A stretch of 64,000 bases of DNA from contig OX457060.1 in NCBI GenBank assembly GCA_949752795.1, positions 107,272,949-107,336,948 on the forward strand. Reading direction: 5' to 3'. Origin of the DNA: Hyperoodon ampullatus (lineage: Eukaryota; Chordata; Mammalia; Artiodactyla; Ziphiidae). The notes beneath the pieces were generated by a model that saw nothing but the letters and a program-made list of their open reading frames with translations, did not search any database and had not been told where the DNA came from. This document shows positions 1 to 10,994 of the stretch, in pieces (the first letter of the stretch is position 1; every line of letters starts with the position of its first letter). Both the position numbers and the translations under genes were made by a program.

Positions 1-290
1 AATAGAAATTTATTTTCCACAGTTCCGGAGTCTGGGAAGTCCAGGATCAAAGGACCAGTAGATTCCGTGCCTGGGGAAAGCCCACTTCCTGTTTTGTCTA
101 AGGCAGTCTTCTTGCTATAACCTCACATGGCAGAAGGTTCAAGGGAGCTTGCTAGGGTCTCCTTTAGAAGGACACCAACCTCATTTATGAGAGCTCAGTC
201 TTCATGACTGAATCACCTTTCAAAGCCTAATAATATCACATTGGGGAAAGGTTTCAACATATGAAGTTGAGGGGTACACAAGTTTCCAAT
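1..290 (-). mobile_element. MaLR (MST/MLT1-type) LTR fragment, cut by window edge
   Basis: Reads as the reverse complement of a mammalian apparent LTR: a TTTATTTTCCACAGTTCCGG start, the block on calling for CTCACATGGCAGAAGG, then CTTCATGACTGAATCACC and TTTCAACATATGAAGTTGAG near the far end. All are landmarks of MST/MLT1 LTRs in antisense. The other end lies outside the window. Subfamily not resolved. Confidence 0.75.
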
Positions 291-1734
291 CTGTAGCAAT
301 TCTATTTTCAGCTTACCCTGGCCCTTGGTAGGACTTCTTTGTTCACATGTTCTTTTTATATGTATATATGGGAAAACTGGGTTTAGGAAAATTTTCTGAA
401 GAGAAATTTCCATAGAGAATTTGGGAGAATGAGGAAAGTCCTTCTATCATAAACAAGTCATAGATTATTATCTGGGTCAATTTCTGCTTTTTAAATAAAA
501 AGAAAAACACAATTTTGTTAAAGGTTTGCATTTTAACCTGTACATTTGGAAATAAATAGTCCATATCTTATTTAATTTGACACTTACCCTGATGACTAGG
601 TAAATGGAAATATTTCTTCTCTTTGTCCTACATTCTTTCATTTCATTACATGATACTGATGACAAGGTTTTCACCTAGATTGAAGCTAGCAGGCTTGATC
701 ATCGCCTGCCAGAAGTGATTAATACCAATCAAACAGAGTTTGTTCAGTTGGAAAGACTGGCAGAAAACATTTATCATCTTCTTAAGGCATTAAAGTTCCA
801 GATTGGCTCTGTGCTGGAGATAAACAGGATATAAATGCATTTGCTCCAATGTTCCCCTTGTTATCACATTTATTGAGCCTATTTTCCCAAGCAATGAAAG
901 TAACTATGCCCACTCTTTCCAATGGCCTTCAAGCTGAAATGGCATACCTTTAGAATCTTTCAGTAATAATTATAATGTCCAAATCTTAAATTAGGGAGAA
1001 ACTAGTTAACCCCTAATAAGACAAAATGTCTCCCTCAAACTCTTTCTGAGATCTCTTCTTAGATAATGAAATATAAATCACATGTTACCAACCTCACCTG
1101 TTGAGGCATTTGTTTATGTTTCCCTGGTGTTGCCTTTTAGCATAAAACAAATGCACTGTACTATTTTGTATCGCTCTGGTGGTGGGGGAGGGGAGATGAA
1201 AGAAGGATACAGGCCAATACTACCAATCCTTTCTGTTTCAAGGGGTGAAAACAAGTAGCTGAGATAGACCCAGAGGGGACAGAATGATAGCAATGAGCAA
1301 AGCAAGAATGTAACATTTGCTAATCTCTTACTTCTGCCCCATCTCACCTACACACCCGCCCTACACCACTAGCACTGACCTGTCCCAGCTCTAAATTCCT
1401 TAAGGTTCACAACCCTTCTCCCCTGATGTGCACCTTCCAAACCCAACCCTGTTTACTTCTATGTGATCATCCCTGGGTCTGGACATAATGTAGTTTATCT
1501 CTTTCTCTAATCTCTTTCCAGTCTATTGTTTTGTGTAAACTCTGTCAGGCTTTCTTCAAAACATTTCTCTTTTATTTTTAAGGGTCTCTGTTACAGTTAA
1601 AAATAAACATTAAAATAAGACTTTCTGCTATATTAATTTAAAATATCCTCAAGGCAATGTGTTCCAGGCTCCTCACTGACTAGGGGAAGAGCATAGACAA
1701 GAAAAGAAAAGCACATGTGGAGAACACACAACCT
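291..1734. other. No feature seen
   Basis: AT-rich, apparently single-copy sequence. A pyrimidine-rich patch lies at about 1330-1460. No open frame exceeds 77 codons, and none has a recognisable motif or splice context. Confidence 0.5.
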
Positions 1735-2290
1735 CAAGTGGCCAAGCCCTCAAGGGGCTCACTGACTAATGGACTAGACAGAACAAAGAAATCAATCCTC
1801 ACAATATCTTACATCAAAATAAGTGTATGTACATAGTGTATATCTAAGAGTCCCACAGAGTGTGTTTAGAAGAACACCAAACTGTTAGAGAAGAACAAGA
1901 GTCAAGGAAGTTCCATCTAGCCCAGTGGAACTGAACAGTAGGTGCCAAGACAGAGGCATGAAGGAGCAGGATAAACATAGGGAATGAAAACTGGTTCAGT
2001 TTTCCCACTGATGACAGATTGTGAGTTGGGAACAGGGAGAAGAGTTTTGATCAGGAAGAGTATTATTTGTCATGATAAGACATTTGAACATTATCCAGAG
2101 TCAGTGAAACTATTATCAAATCTCAGAAAGATTTTAAGAAGGGAAGAATATAATTAGATTTACAAACCACAAGGTTAATCACTGTAAGTTTAAAGGATGA
2201 TTGGAGAGAAAAAAGAAAACAAAACAGGAGACAGGTTACTGCAGTTATCTAAGGGAGAAATTATGAGAGCTTTAAGGTAATGGAAGCAGA
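1735..2290 (-). mobile_element. L2 LINE remnant, antisense
   Basis: Matches the reverse complement of L2 3' sequence in order: CCCTCAAGGGGCTCACTGAC, a gap rich in ATA, then AGATTTTAAGAAGGGAAGAA and the CTGCAGTTATCTAAGGGAGA block. Other antisense L2 copies in this window (5.0, 25.5, 50.4 kb) carry the same sequence of blocks. Very diverged, so the ends are approximate. Confidence 0.55.
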
Positions 2291-4185
2291 CATTTTCAAT
2301 TCAGGTCTTCAATACAGAAACCCAATCAACCCATATTTATATGTAATGCCATTGCTTTTCTAATTAGCTACTGCACAGATTTATGCAAGGTAGTCATCAT
2401 CAAATGCTATTGTTCTTTTGAAATTCCTACTCTGAAACACACAGTGGTTGCGGTGGTTGCAATTTGGGGAGAATACCCTCTTTCTCATGGCAGAGGTCAC
2501 GTATTGACTAGTGCCACAGGACCAAACCTGGCAATTAGTTAATAAATTCAATCTGAATCTTGTTTTATCCTTTGATGACCTTAAAATATGAAGATGCCTA
2601 AAAATTAGTTTTACCTAAAAATTCTGCTTTTGACTTGATAAATATAGCTTTAAGAAAACCATACTAAAAGGTAGCCAGAAAGTGCTATGTAACACAGTCC
2701 TTCAAACTACACACATAAATAATCTTAAAATCCAGTTATCCTCTTCCAATGAGCTTGGGATTCCTACTTGCTACATAAGCCATAAACAGTTTCTTGCTAA
2801 TCAGATTTTAGAAGTCACAAGTAGAAAACTGTGAAGGTGGAAGGTCAGAGTTAGTACTTCAAGTACTTACTAAAAAGTATGTGTTGTCTGAAACTGTTTA
2901 CTCAAGTCAGAACCTTTATTAACTGCATTCTTTTCTTCTGGAAGATAGGATTCAACTATAAATTATTTGGATAGACTACCATCTCCACATTAATTTACCA
3001 AGGCTTTCATCCTCCCACACAGAAGTGTATTTCTTAATACAACTCAAAAGACATCAAGTATCTCATCCAACCTATTCGTCAACTCTAAATGGGATTTGAC
3101 ATTAAGAGGTCAGCATTGCTTTTCCTCATAGATGACTAACAAATTTACAGAGACATAAGTTCACCATTCTCACATGGATCACTGCGCAACAGACCAGTGC
3201 TTTTTTATTGTAACATTTAGGTTTCAGTTATTAAATGAATGTGGAAACTCAGACTGTGACAAATTGCTTGACGCCTAAACAATGATCCAGAGAGATACCC
3301 AGAAGGAAAGCCAACATATTTCCAGGTTTCAAGAGGAAAACTTGGCCAATAATAATGAAGTTACATAATTTGGGGAAATTTTATGAAATTCAAATATTAG
3401 AATAAATTAAACTATGATTTAGTCTTAACATTTCATTGGTTTACATGAAATTCTTCTTTGAAATTATAATGCATTTCAATTTTTCTTAAAATGTTCACAA
3501 AGCTAACATTAGTAGCATAAAAGTAAATATTTATACAATCATAGTTTATTTTGTCATTCTCTAACCTCTTAATTAAATTCAACAACTTAGGAGCATGGAA
3601 ATTAATTGCCTTTTTACTGGAGAAACTAAGCAAATGAAGAGAAAAATCCATGTGCATTTCCAGTGAAAAATTGATTCATAGTTTTATGGCTATATCTGCA
3701 TTAAGTCATGCTTTCAAATGAAGAAATTACTCATGTATTCCAATGTGCCCAAATTCAGGCAAGATTTGATTTAAGACGAGTGATTTAGAAATGGCTTGTT
3801 CACAGGAAAAATCAATAGGGGCATATTTTGTCACAAGTCAAAATTTCAGCTTTTGTTTCCTAATTCCATGCAACTAGCAAGTGACTGGTCTGGACAGGTG
3901 CCTTGTCTTATTTATGCATCCACCATGGTAATTGCATACCCTTTCTTCACTTAGACAAGTTTTTCATGCTTAAATATAGTAACTTCACCCCTCACTTCCA
4001 CTTTATTGCTCTGACTTCATCTCCACAGTTGGAAAATGTATTTTCATTATCTTTGGTCATACACCTAAAAGCACTTTCATTATTGAAAGCATAGATACTC
4101 ATAGAATCAATGTTATAATGCTTGTTGAGTAGAGGTGAAAAAGCACTAAAGAATTCCCTTCTCCAAAGCATAATTCATATAGTAA
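2291..4185. other. No feature seen
   Basis: About 1.9 kb of AT-rich sequence without a repeat I recognise. Reading frames are short and closed by frequent TAA and TAG. A good stretch to test for conserved non-coding sequence, because it is long and free of obvious transposons. Confidence 0.45.
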
Positions 4186-4345
4186 TTTAATAAAAGTATT
4201 AAGAACATATTATATGCCAGGTACTAGGGATAAGAATAGCAAGAAACAAAACAAAACTTCTAGAAATGTCCGTTCTATTAGGGAACAAAGCCAACTAAAT
4301 AATTACAAGACAGATGGTGGATACTATAGGTTACTTACCCAACAT
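4186..4345 (-). mobile_element. L2 3'-end remnant, antisense
   Basis: The block TATATGCCAGGTACTAGGGA, followed by an AACAAAACAAAAC stretch and TTCTATTAGGGAACA, corresponds to the antisense L2 3' end (ATGTGCCAGGCACTG, then GAACAAAACAGAC, then CATTCTAGTGGG). Confidence 0.5.
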
Positions 4346-4447
4346 CCATTCTTCCCTTCCTGTTCTAAATAGAACTGTAATTTTCTTAAATTATCCATAA
4401 ATCCTCCATGAAGTCAGGGACGCAGACTATGTCTTCATTAGTCTAAG

Positions 4448-4648
4448 CCAGTGGTCCTAAACTGGGAGTGGATTTGCCCTCTAAGAGACACTCAGCAATG
4501 TCGAAGACACTGTTTGTTATTACAACCTGGGGAATGACATATAATGTGCAGAGTCTAAGGTTGTTACTAATACCTTACAATGCACAGAGCATAGAATTAT
4601 CTAGTTCAAAATAACAGTACTGCCACCATTGAGAAACACTTGTCTAAA
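4448..4648. mobile_element. hAT-type (MER-like) DNA transposon remnant
   Basis: About 200 bp bounded by imperfect terminal inverted repeats: CAGTGGTCCTAAACTG on the left, and CATTGAGAAACACTTG on the right, whose complement is CAAGTGTTTCTCAATG. The inside carries the non-coding body of a common mammalian MER element (GATTTGCCCTCTAAGAGACA, then CAATGTCGAAGACACTG, then CCTTACAATGCACAGAGCAT). A non-autonomous hAT-Charlie type is likely. No transposase. Confidence 0.65.
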
Positions 4649-4650
4649 CT

Positions 4651-5034
4651 GAGGTTAGTAACACTCTCCCTTCCTCATTTAGGAATATGGGCATGAGATA
4701 ATAGTTTTCTTCTAGCAACTGCCAGATGTCCAGTTGGTCTAATCAGCATAATAGGAAAAGGCTTTCTCTTTCATCCTTTAGACTTAAATATGGAGACATT
4801 TTGCTCTGTTATTTCTTGCAATTACCTTGAATTCCTTGGACAGTCAGAGAGAATAAAGCCAACACAAGGAAGCATGCAAAAACCCATTCTTTTTCTGAGA
4901 GAACTGGAACTTCGATAATAGCATACTTTGTGGGGTTTAATGTGAAATAATACATGTCCTCATTATTTGTTAGTGTGTGTCAGGTTTTCTGTTACCTGAA
5001 TGAAAAGTTTCCTAAGCAAAGGTAATATTAATAA
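4651..5034. other. No feature seen
   Basis: AT-rich sequence between a DNA-transposon remnant and an L2 remnant, with nothing recognisable in it. Confidence 0.4.
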
Positions 5035-5905
5035 ACATATGTATTTGTACCTAGAGGAGTACCAAGGAGAGACAGCTAGTAGAGCCTAGAAAAGCCTGAA
5101 ATGGGCTCTCCAAAGAGGAGGTGTCTAAGTTAGTCCCAATCAGCCAGATAAGGGTGTAGTACAGGAAAGATGTTACAGAGAAAGTGAACACCCTGTACAA
5201 AAGCCTGAAAATAAGAGAGGACATGGCACAATAAGGGAACTATAAACATGGATGGTTGGAATAGGGAATTCATGGGTTATGGGTGAGGGAGTGACAAGAG
5301 GATGACCCTCAAGAGTTGGCTGGAGACTGATTCTGTAGAACCCTGTGTGCCAAGCCAAAGAGCTCAAACATATTACTGAGGCCATAAGGAACCATGGAAA
5401 GATTCTAAGCCTTAGAGTGATAGGGTCACATATGCCTTGTTGAGAAATTGCTATAACCATGCAGAGAAGACTAGAATGGAGAGAGAAAAATAAAGGAACC
5501 AGCCTTATTAGGAAATGTTACAGTAACCTAATAACAGGTGATAGAAGCTGAACCTAAAATGATGACGGGATAGACATAGGGGAAAAAGAATATTAAACTA
5601 TTAAACAATTGATTAGATTCACTGATTCAATTGATTAGATAAGATTCATTTCTAGGAGGTAGAAATGCGGGAAAGGGAAAGATTAACAATGATAATGAGA
5701 ATCATGATCCACGACATTTAATAGAAGTGGTACCCTCACTCACTGTGGAGTGCAAGAGTGCCAAGAGGTGAGGAAGGTGATGGCTTAAGCTGTTCATCTA
5801 TTGAGGCTGAGGCAGAGTTAAATAGCTCTGTGTCAGGACCCTAGAGATTCATAGTGACATTCCTGCAGGAGATAGAGGATGAGTGATAACCACTGTCATG
5901 TCTTA
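5035..5905 (-). mobile_element. L2 LINE remnant, antisense
   Basis: Follows antisense L2 order: an acronym-like AACCCTGTGTGCCAAGCCAA block (the 'gccttgtaggcca' region), TGGAAAGATTCTAAGCC, GTGATAGGGTCACATATGCC (family form GTGACATGATCTGAC), then TTACAGTAACCTAATAACAGG (family form CAATAATCCAGG). A 95-codon antisense frame at 5173-5460 is only this decayed L2 and has no intact RT motif. Confidence 0.6.
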
Positions 5906-5917
5906 TGGTCAGAAAAA

Positions 5918-5984
5918 TGTTGTGGTAGAGATAATAATGCTCCCCCATAAAAATGTCCATATCCTAACTCCTGGGATCTGTGAA
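5918..5984 (+). mobile_element. MLT1-type LTR, 5' piece (split element)
   Basis: Begins TGTTGTGG and continues with AAAATGTCCATATCCTAACT and CCTGGGATCTGTGAA, the opening of an MLT1C/D-like LTR. The LTR stops abruptly at 5984 and resumes at 6354, which shows that the block between was inserted later. Confidence 0.8.
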
Positions 5985-6011
5985 TGTTAGAGTTCTCCAG
6001 AGAAACAGAAC

Positions 6012-6066
<55 letters not shown>

Positions 6067-6353
6067 GAGGGTGAGAGAGAGATTGATTACAAGGAATAGG
6101 CTCATGTAATTATGGAGACAGACAAGTCCCAAGATCTGCAGAGTAAGTTGGCAAGCTGGAAACCAGCACAGCCAATGGTTTACTTCCAGTCTGAGCTGAA
6201 GGCCTGAGAGTCAGAAGAAGCGATGGTGTAGTTCCAGGTTCCACTTCAGAGGGTGGCTGACTCAAGAACCAGGAAGAGCTGATGTTTCAGTTTGACCAAA
6301 CATTTGGGCACCCGGTGACCCAATCAAGTTGATGCATAAAATTAACCATCCCA
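5985..6353. mobile_element. LTR-like element with TG...CA ends, inserted in an MLT1 LTR
   Basis: A 369-bp block starting TGTTAGAGTTCTCCAGAGAA and ending AATTAACCATCCCA. Inside it has the common mammalian repeat body AATTATGGAGACAGACAAGT, CCAAGATCTGCAG and GATGTTTCAGTTTGACC. TG...CA termini and its position inside another LTR mark it as a later retroviral-type insertion. I recognise the sequence as a widespread LTR-like repeat but cannot name the subfamily safely. The (TG)n run lies at its 5' side. Confidence 0.65.
6015..6061 (+). repeat. (TG)n microsatellite
   Basis: Uninterrupted TG run of about 23 units, sitting where related copies of the host LTR-like repeat carry a short TATATA/TGTG stretch. 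It probably expanded in place after insertion. Likely length-variable. Confidence 0.95.
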
Positions 6354-6769
6354 GTAACCTTACATAGAAAAAGAGGCTTTCAGATATAATTAAGTTAGAA
6401 CCTTGAGATAGCAAGATTATCCTGGATCATGTAGTGAACCCAATATAACTGCAAGAGTTCTTGTAAGAGGGAGGCAAAAGGGTCAAAGTTAGAGAAGAGA
6501 TATGACAACAGAAACAGAGTTTGGAATGATGTGCTTTGAAGGTAGAGGAGGAGATCAGGAGCCAAGCAAAGCAGACAGGTTGTAGCAGTTGAAAAAGGCA
6601 AGGAAACTGATTATCCCCTAGAACCTACAGAAGAAAATGGAAGAAAGAACCTTACTGATCCTTAATTTTAGGACTTCTGACCTCTAAAACTGTAAGAAAA
6701 TGAAGCTGTGCTGTTTTAAGCCACTAAGTTTGTTGTAGTTTGTTACATCAGCAATATGAAACTAATGTA
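6354..6769 (+). mobile_element. MLT1-type LTR, 3' piece (split element)
   Basis: Resumes with ACCTTACATAGAAAAAGAGG exactly where the 5' piece broke off, then TAAGTTAGAACCTTGAGATA, the AATCAGGAGCCAAGC-like middle, and the MLT1 3' end GACTTCTGACCTCTAAAACT followed by TTTTAAGCCACTAAGTTTG. No internal MaLR gag or pol sequence adjoins, so this is a solo LTR. Confidence 0.85.
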
Positions 6770-6884
6770 TGTATTGAGCATTTGGATGGAATAGTCAACA
6801 GGAAAAATATGCAACATACATATTTCTACAACTAAAGCTGACTTAATCACATTTGCAAGTATGTTTGCTGAATTTGAGAGAAAG

Positions 6885-7035
6885 GGAATTTATAAACAAC
6901 TTGCCTGTATTCTCTCACTTAATACAACAATCTCTTGAGTTAGGACTGGAATTTTCTCTATTCCATAGATATTAAACTGAAACAGAGAAGTTAAGGAGTT
7001 GACACAAAGTCACATGGTTGCCAGAAATGGAATCT
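6885..7035 (-). mobile_element. MIR SINE remnant, antisense
   Basis: Antisense MIR order: CTGTATTCTCTCACTTAATA, a degraded GTTAGGACTGGAA, CCATAGATATTAAACTGAAA (family CAGATGAGGAAACTGA), CAGAGAAGTTAAGGAGTTGA, AAAGTCACATGGTTGCCAGA. Both termini are missing. Confidence 0.7.
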
Positions 7036-7399
7036 TCAGGAAGAGAATGGAAAACTATTTTTCTTATGGTTTTTAGAGTATTGACGTGAGGATACGTTCA
7101 CATATTCCTTTTAGTTTATGATCTTGGCCTTCTGCTAACATACTGTATTACAACTGTGTGATGAAGGAGAAAGCAGTACCCAAGGGATTTCTGATGCACA
7201 GTCTAGAGTTGTCAAGGCTTAAGGGCAAGACATATAGTATTAGACAAGTTGCATTCTTCCAAAGTTGCTGCCTTTCTGCTGTTGTAAGATTTGATTCAAA
7301 TGTTCTGTCTTTTTTTGAATTTTCTCCTACTCCTACACATTTTATTGTGAATATAGTGTTAATACGTGACTTTAATTTGCAAAGTATAGATAATTAAAT

Positions 7400-7830
7400 T
7401 TTAATAATTTTGTGTTGCTTGATTTTTAAGTGAAATGTCAGTTACTCCTGCATTTATTTACTATATTTAATTACTGATTTCTAAAATAAACAACTTTGCA
7501 TGAGATCTGAGTGTAATCAGATTACGACTGCATTCAGATTACTTATATTTGTTTGCATTGTAATACATACAACCATCAGTCACTGATGAATATCCATAAG
7601 ATTTCTGATTATGAAAGAGCTCTAAACATAAAATAGCATATGTGTTTTTGTTTTATGTAATCTACAGAATGCTTACTTTTTTCCATCTTGTTCGATAAAT
7701 TCTACAAAAGAGATGCCTCCCCCGCCTTTAAAATGCAAAGAATTTTTATACTGTATGCTGCATAGTTTTGAAACCAAATTTGTTTAAATAGTGTAATTTG
7801 TGTGATTATGTTCAAATGCAACAATCAATG
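7400..7830. other. Repeat-free block with homeodomain-type sites; candidate conserved non-coding element
   Basis: I recognise no transposon here. The sequence is AT-rich but not simple. It contains a near-perfect palindrome GTAATCAGATTAC at 7513-7525, which is two inverted TAATC half-sites around one A, and a second CAGATTAC at 7535-7542. A TTTGCAT octamer-like core follows at about 7552. This resembles clustered homeodomain and POU sites of vertebrate enhancers, but that is inference only. Confidence 0.25.
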
Positions 7831-7869
7831 ATCTAACAGGGCTGAAAGACTTTTTTTTAAAGTCCAAAT

Positions 7870-8035
7870 AGCAAATGTTTTTGGTTCTGTGGTCCTTCTG
7901 ATCTTGATCACAACTATTCAATTCTGCATGAAAGCAGACATTGACAGACAATACGTAAACCAAATGGGCATGGTTGTGTTCTAATAAAACATTTTTTCCA
8001 AAAATGGATTACAGGACATATTTGTTCTGTTGGCA
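7870..8035. mobile_element. hAT-like (MER) DNA transposon fragment
   Basis: Contains CACAACTATTCAATTCTGCA, GAAAGCAGACATTGACAGAC, AATACGTAAACCAAATGGGC and GTTGTGTTCTAATAAAACAT. This is the ordered body of a familiar non-autonomous mammalian hAT repeat. Its terminal inverted repeats are not visible. Confidence 0.45.
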
Positions 8036-8089
8036 ATAGCCAACCTACCTCTGTGTTGCAGAACCTCAGATAAAGTTGAGAGGGCAGAT

Positions 8090-8172
8090 ATTGTGGTTGG
8101 TTGTGTGTTGAGGGGTGCGGAGCTGGGTAGGGAGCTGGGGGCAAGTGTGGAGGAGGGGGTTAGGTAGGTTGA
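8090..8172 (+). repeat. G-rich low-complexity tract
   Basis: Strand-asymmetric GT/GA-rich stretch with G runs at 8112-8115, 8125-8127, 8130-8132, 8137-8141 and 8155-8159. The first four could form a relaxed G-quadruplex with loops of 9, 2 and 4 bases. Confidence 0.6.
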
Positions 8173-9756
8173 GTGGTGGGACTTTTTCACCCTGTTTGTT
8201 GTCTAGTTGTCTCCTGAAAGACATTTTTATTTCTGAGTGTTCCATATTGTTTATCTCCCTGATCCAGTAAGGGCAATGAAAATCAACCAATCAAAATCAT
8301 AAAAAATGAATATAATTAAGAATCCTCAATAATTAGGAGACTGCTAAAATTTTAGAAACTCAAAATTTAGAATAAAGAGCCCTCTTTTCCCCCTCCATTT
8401 TCATTCAATCTTGCCTAAATGGTTCTGCCCTACATTCCAAATTGCAAATTATACTTTTTATTGCAGTAACTAGGACTTCCAAATGAATTTATGTTTACCT
8501 TTCCTCGTAGGGAAAATGACTGACTACAACCACATAGGCATTGTACACTGACTCTTAAGGAAGAAAGAATGAGAGAACCACATTCCATTTCATGCTAAGG
8601 ACTAAAGCCCTAACTGTCCTGTTACACAGTCACTCTACATTTGAGTTCTCAGCTGGACAGAATTGAGAGAATGCTGTTGGGGTTCTCTAGTAAACAATAG
8701 AAAGGGAGGAATGTAAAGAAGCAACAAGACCATCTTTGCAATATATCATTCCTTCAGTCCTCCCAGGCTATCATCTTAATTACGAGGCCCATAGAAACAG
8801 TCACTACAAGAAGATGCAACAATATTTAGCCTCAGCATCATCACTTGGAAACGATTTCAGAAAACAGTTTTGTGCTCCATTTGTACATTTCTTTGACTAG
8901 AAATTTGCTGTCTTAGCAATCTTTCTAGCTCTGATAGAAAAATAGCATATCAATTATAAGTGTAAATATAATTGGGACATATAATTACAAGATAAAACTG
9001 TAAAACTTCTAAAAGTAAATCCAGTATAGAATGGACCTACTGTTTAAAAAGAAAGAAGGGGAAAAAAGGAAAGATTAATGGATATGGGCTCCCATGGAAT
9101 GAGGGCTCTCAAGCATTTAGCGTGAAATTGGTATTCTGCCATTAAAAAAGGGAGACATTTTAGAGACCTTTTCAGTTATAAGAGGAGGTATTGAAAAAAT
9201 TTTTTTGAGGGAAGTGGAGGAGAGGATAACTATAACAAAGAGTTATTGGATATCTTGTTATTCTCACCTGATTTAAAAAACACATTAATATCTGTCAATA
9301 AGTGTGTTATAGAAATTTTAATAGAGGTACCTCTCATATACTTACTATTATTACCTCAGAGGACTATCTCCCTACTACTTGCACAACTTGTTACGAATTT
9401 TCCATTAAATAAAATATTGGGAGAAAACTTCATTAAATCATATTAAAATTAAAAGCTGCAAAAATGTATACTTTTATCTGGTAGAAAATGTTTGATGTGT
9501 TGCCTAATACATGGTAGATACTCCAAAAAACTGAGCTTCTATTAGAGAGACAGACTATTTATGTGAACATTTGTTTGGGCTGGGAGTCAGGGCACATTCA
9601 ATCTCTGCCATGGTTGGGACTTCTAAAATCTCTGTGTTTAAGATTTTTATTTTCTCTTCAAAGAATATGGTTTTCATTAGATGATCTTGTTACTAGATAT
9701 TGTTGCATTGCTTTCTATTTCTCCTGTCATACTGGAACTTCTCTACATTTTGAGGA
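8173..9756. other. No feature seen
   Basis: AT-rich, no recognised repeat, no frame longer than 74 codons. Confidence 0.45.
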
Positions 9757-9927
9757 TGCTATGGACTGAATTGTGTCAACCCAAAATTCATATGTTGAAT
9801 CCCTAACCCCAATGTGATGGTATTTGGAGATGGAAGTTTCAGGAGGTAATTAGGTTTAGATGAGGTCCTGAGAGTGGGGTGCACATGATGAGATTAGTGA
9901 CCTTATAAGTAGAGACCAAGGAGCTTG

Positions 9928-10001
<74 letters not shown>

Positions 10002-10178
10002 GCCTTCTGAAGAAGAAGACAGCCTTCTGCAAGCCAAGAAGAGGACCCTCACTTGGAACCTAAACAGCTGTAACCATGATCTTGGACTTCTCAGACTACA
10101 GGACTGTGAGAAATACATGTCTGTTGCTTAAGCCACCCATTTGTGGTGTTTTGTTAAAGCAGCGTGAGCTAAGTTAGG
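9757..10178 (+). mobile_element. MLT1A/MST-type solo LTR
   Basis: Nearly complete MaLR LTR. It starts TGCTATGGACTGAATTGTGT, then AAAATTCATATGTTGAATCC, CAATGTGATGGTATTTGGAG, AGGTAATTAGGTTTAGATGA, GATGAGATTAGTGACCTTAT, and ends with TGATCTTGGACTTCTCAGAC, GACTGTGAGAAATAC and GCTTAAGCCACCCA. There is no internal MaLR sequence on either side. A long TC repeat interrupts it where the family has a short CTCTCT. Confidence 0.93.
9931..9998 (+). repeat. (TC)34 microsatellite inside an MLT1 LTR
   Basis: 68 bp of perfect TC, the longest pure simple repeat in the window. It is read as Ser-Leu repeats on + and Arg-Glu repeats on -, giving false open frames of 68 and 71 codons. Grown from the CT-rich segment normally present in these LTRs. 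Homopurine-homopyrimidine, so triplex-capable. Confidence 0.97.
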
Positions 10179-10804
10179 GGAACCCACTCCTGCCCCACGT
10201 TCAGGACAGGTTATAAATGTGAGTTTCAGCTTCATCCCTTGTGGTGGGCACAAGACTCAGTCCTAAGCCTGTCAGTAAATATATTCCTGTAGTGTAATCA
10301 GAGCTTCTCTCAGGTATTCTCATGAAAATTCAATGACATTTCTTATGCTTTTTAACCTGAAAGAATGTAGCTTCAAGAGCTGAAAAAGCTATCTTGAAAC
10401 CATGATGAGAAAGCTGGTTTAAAAATAGAGTCGACGCTACAGAAGACTTTCAGGAATGGGTGGAGGGGGGAGAGAGAGAAGGGAGAAAGTGTCTTGATGA
10501 TATTGTTACTTTAGGGTAATTCACCCATTGCAAAAAAATTAATAGGTAGTATATGAAATAGCAGAAAATAGGGAGATAAGTTAGAAAATTACTCAGAATC
10601 TGTTAAGATTTTAACCTTATAGCTTTGGCTTTGTGACTTCAGTGTCTGGCATATAGTTAGTATTCAATTCATGTTTTTGGTTTGCAAAAAATAATTATTG
10701 AATTATTAATTACTGGGATCCTCAGCTCAGGGAACCAAGAATCATGCTGTATATCCCTAATGAAAGATCTCATTTATCAATTATTGCTTATAAACCAATA
10801 ATTT
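10179..10804. other. No feature seen
   Basis: Contains a short purine-rich patch at about 10460-10490 (GGAGGGGGGAGAGAGAGAAG). Otherwise unremarkable. Confidence 0.4.
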
Positions 10805-10994
10805 AAACCCCAAGATTTAAAACAACCACCATTTTACTGGTTTATTATTCTGTATGTCAGCAATTTGTACTATATTCAGGTAGATTTTTTTTTCTGCAAT
10901 CATTTGGAGTTTGACTTGGAGGCTCTTTGCTCTAAGGGGCCCCTGCTGGAATGGTTCATCTACTCCAGGTGATCATAACTTCCAGCAGGCTAGT
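10805..10994. mobile_element. Fragment of an ancient LTR-like repeat (same family as 51996-52540)
   Basis: TTTAAAACAACCACCATTTT, CTGTATGTCAGCAATTTG, GCTGGAATGGTTCATCTAC and CAGCAGGCTAG match, in order, a repeat body that also appears near 52.0 kb (AAAACAATTCATTTCAG, TATGTAGGTCAAAAGCC). It abuts the next LTR, which may have inserted into it. Confidence 0.45.

Noticed and set aside
5896..6132. Poly Thr-His frame
   Set aside because: Translation of the (TG)n microsatellite.
9903..10131. Open frames rich in Ser-Leu (+) and Arg-Glu (-)
   Set aside because: They are translations of the (TC)34 microsatellite inside an LTR, not genes.
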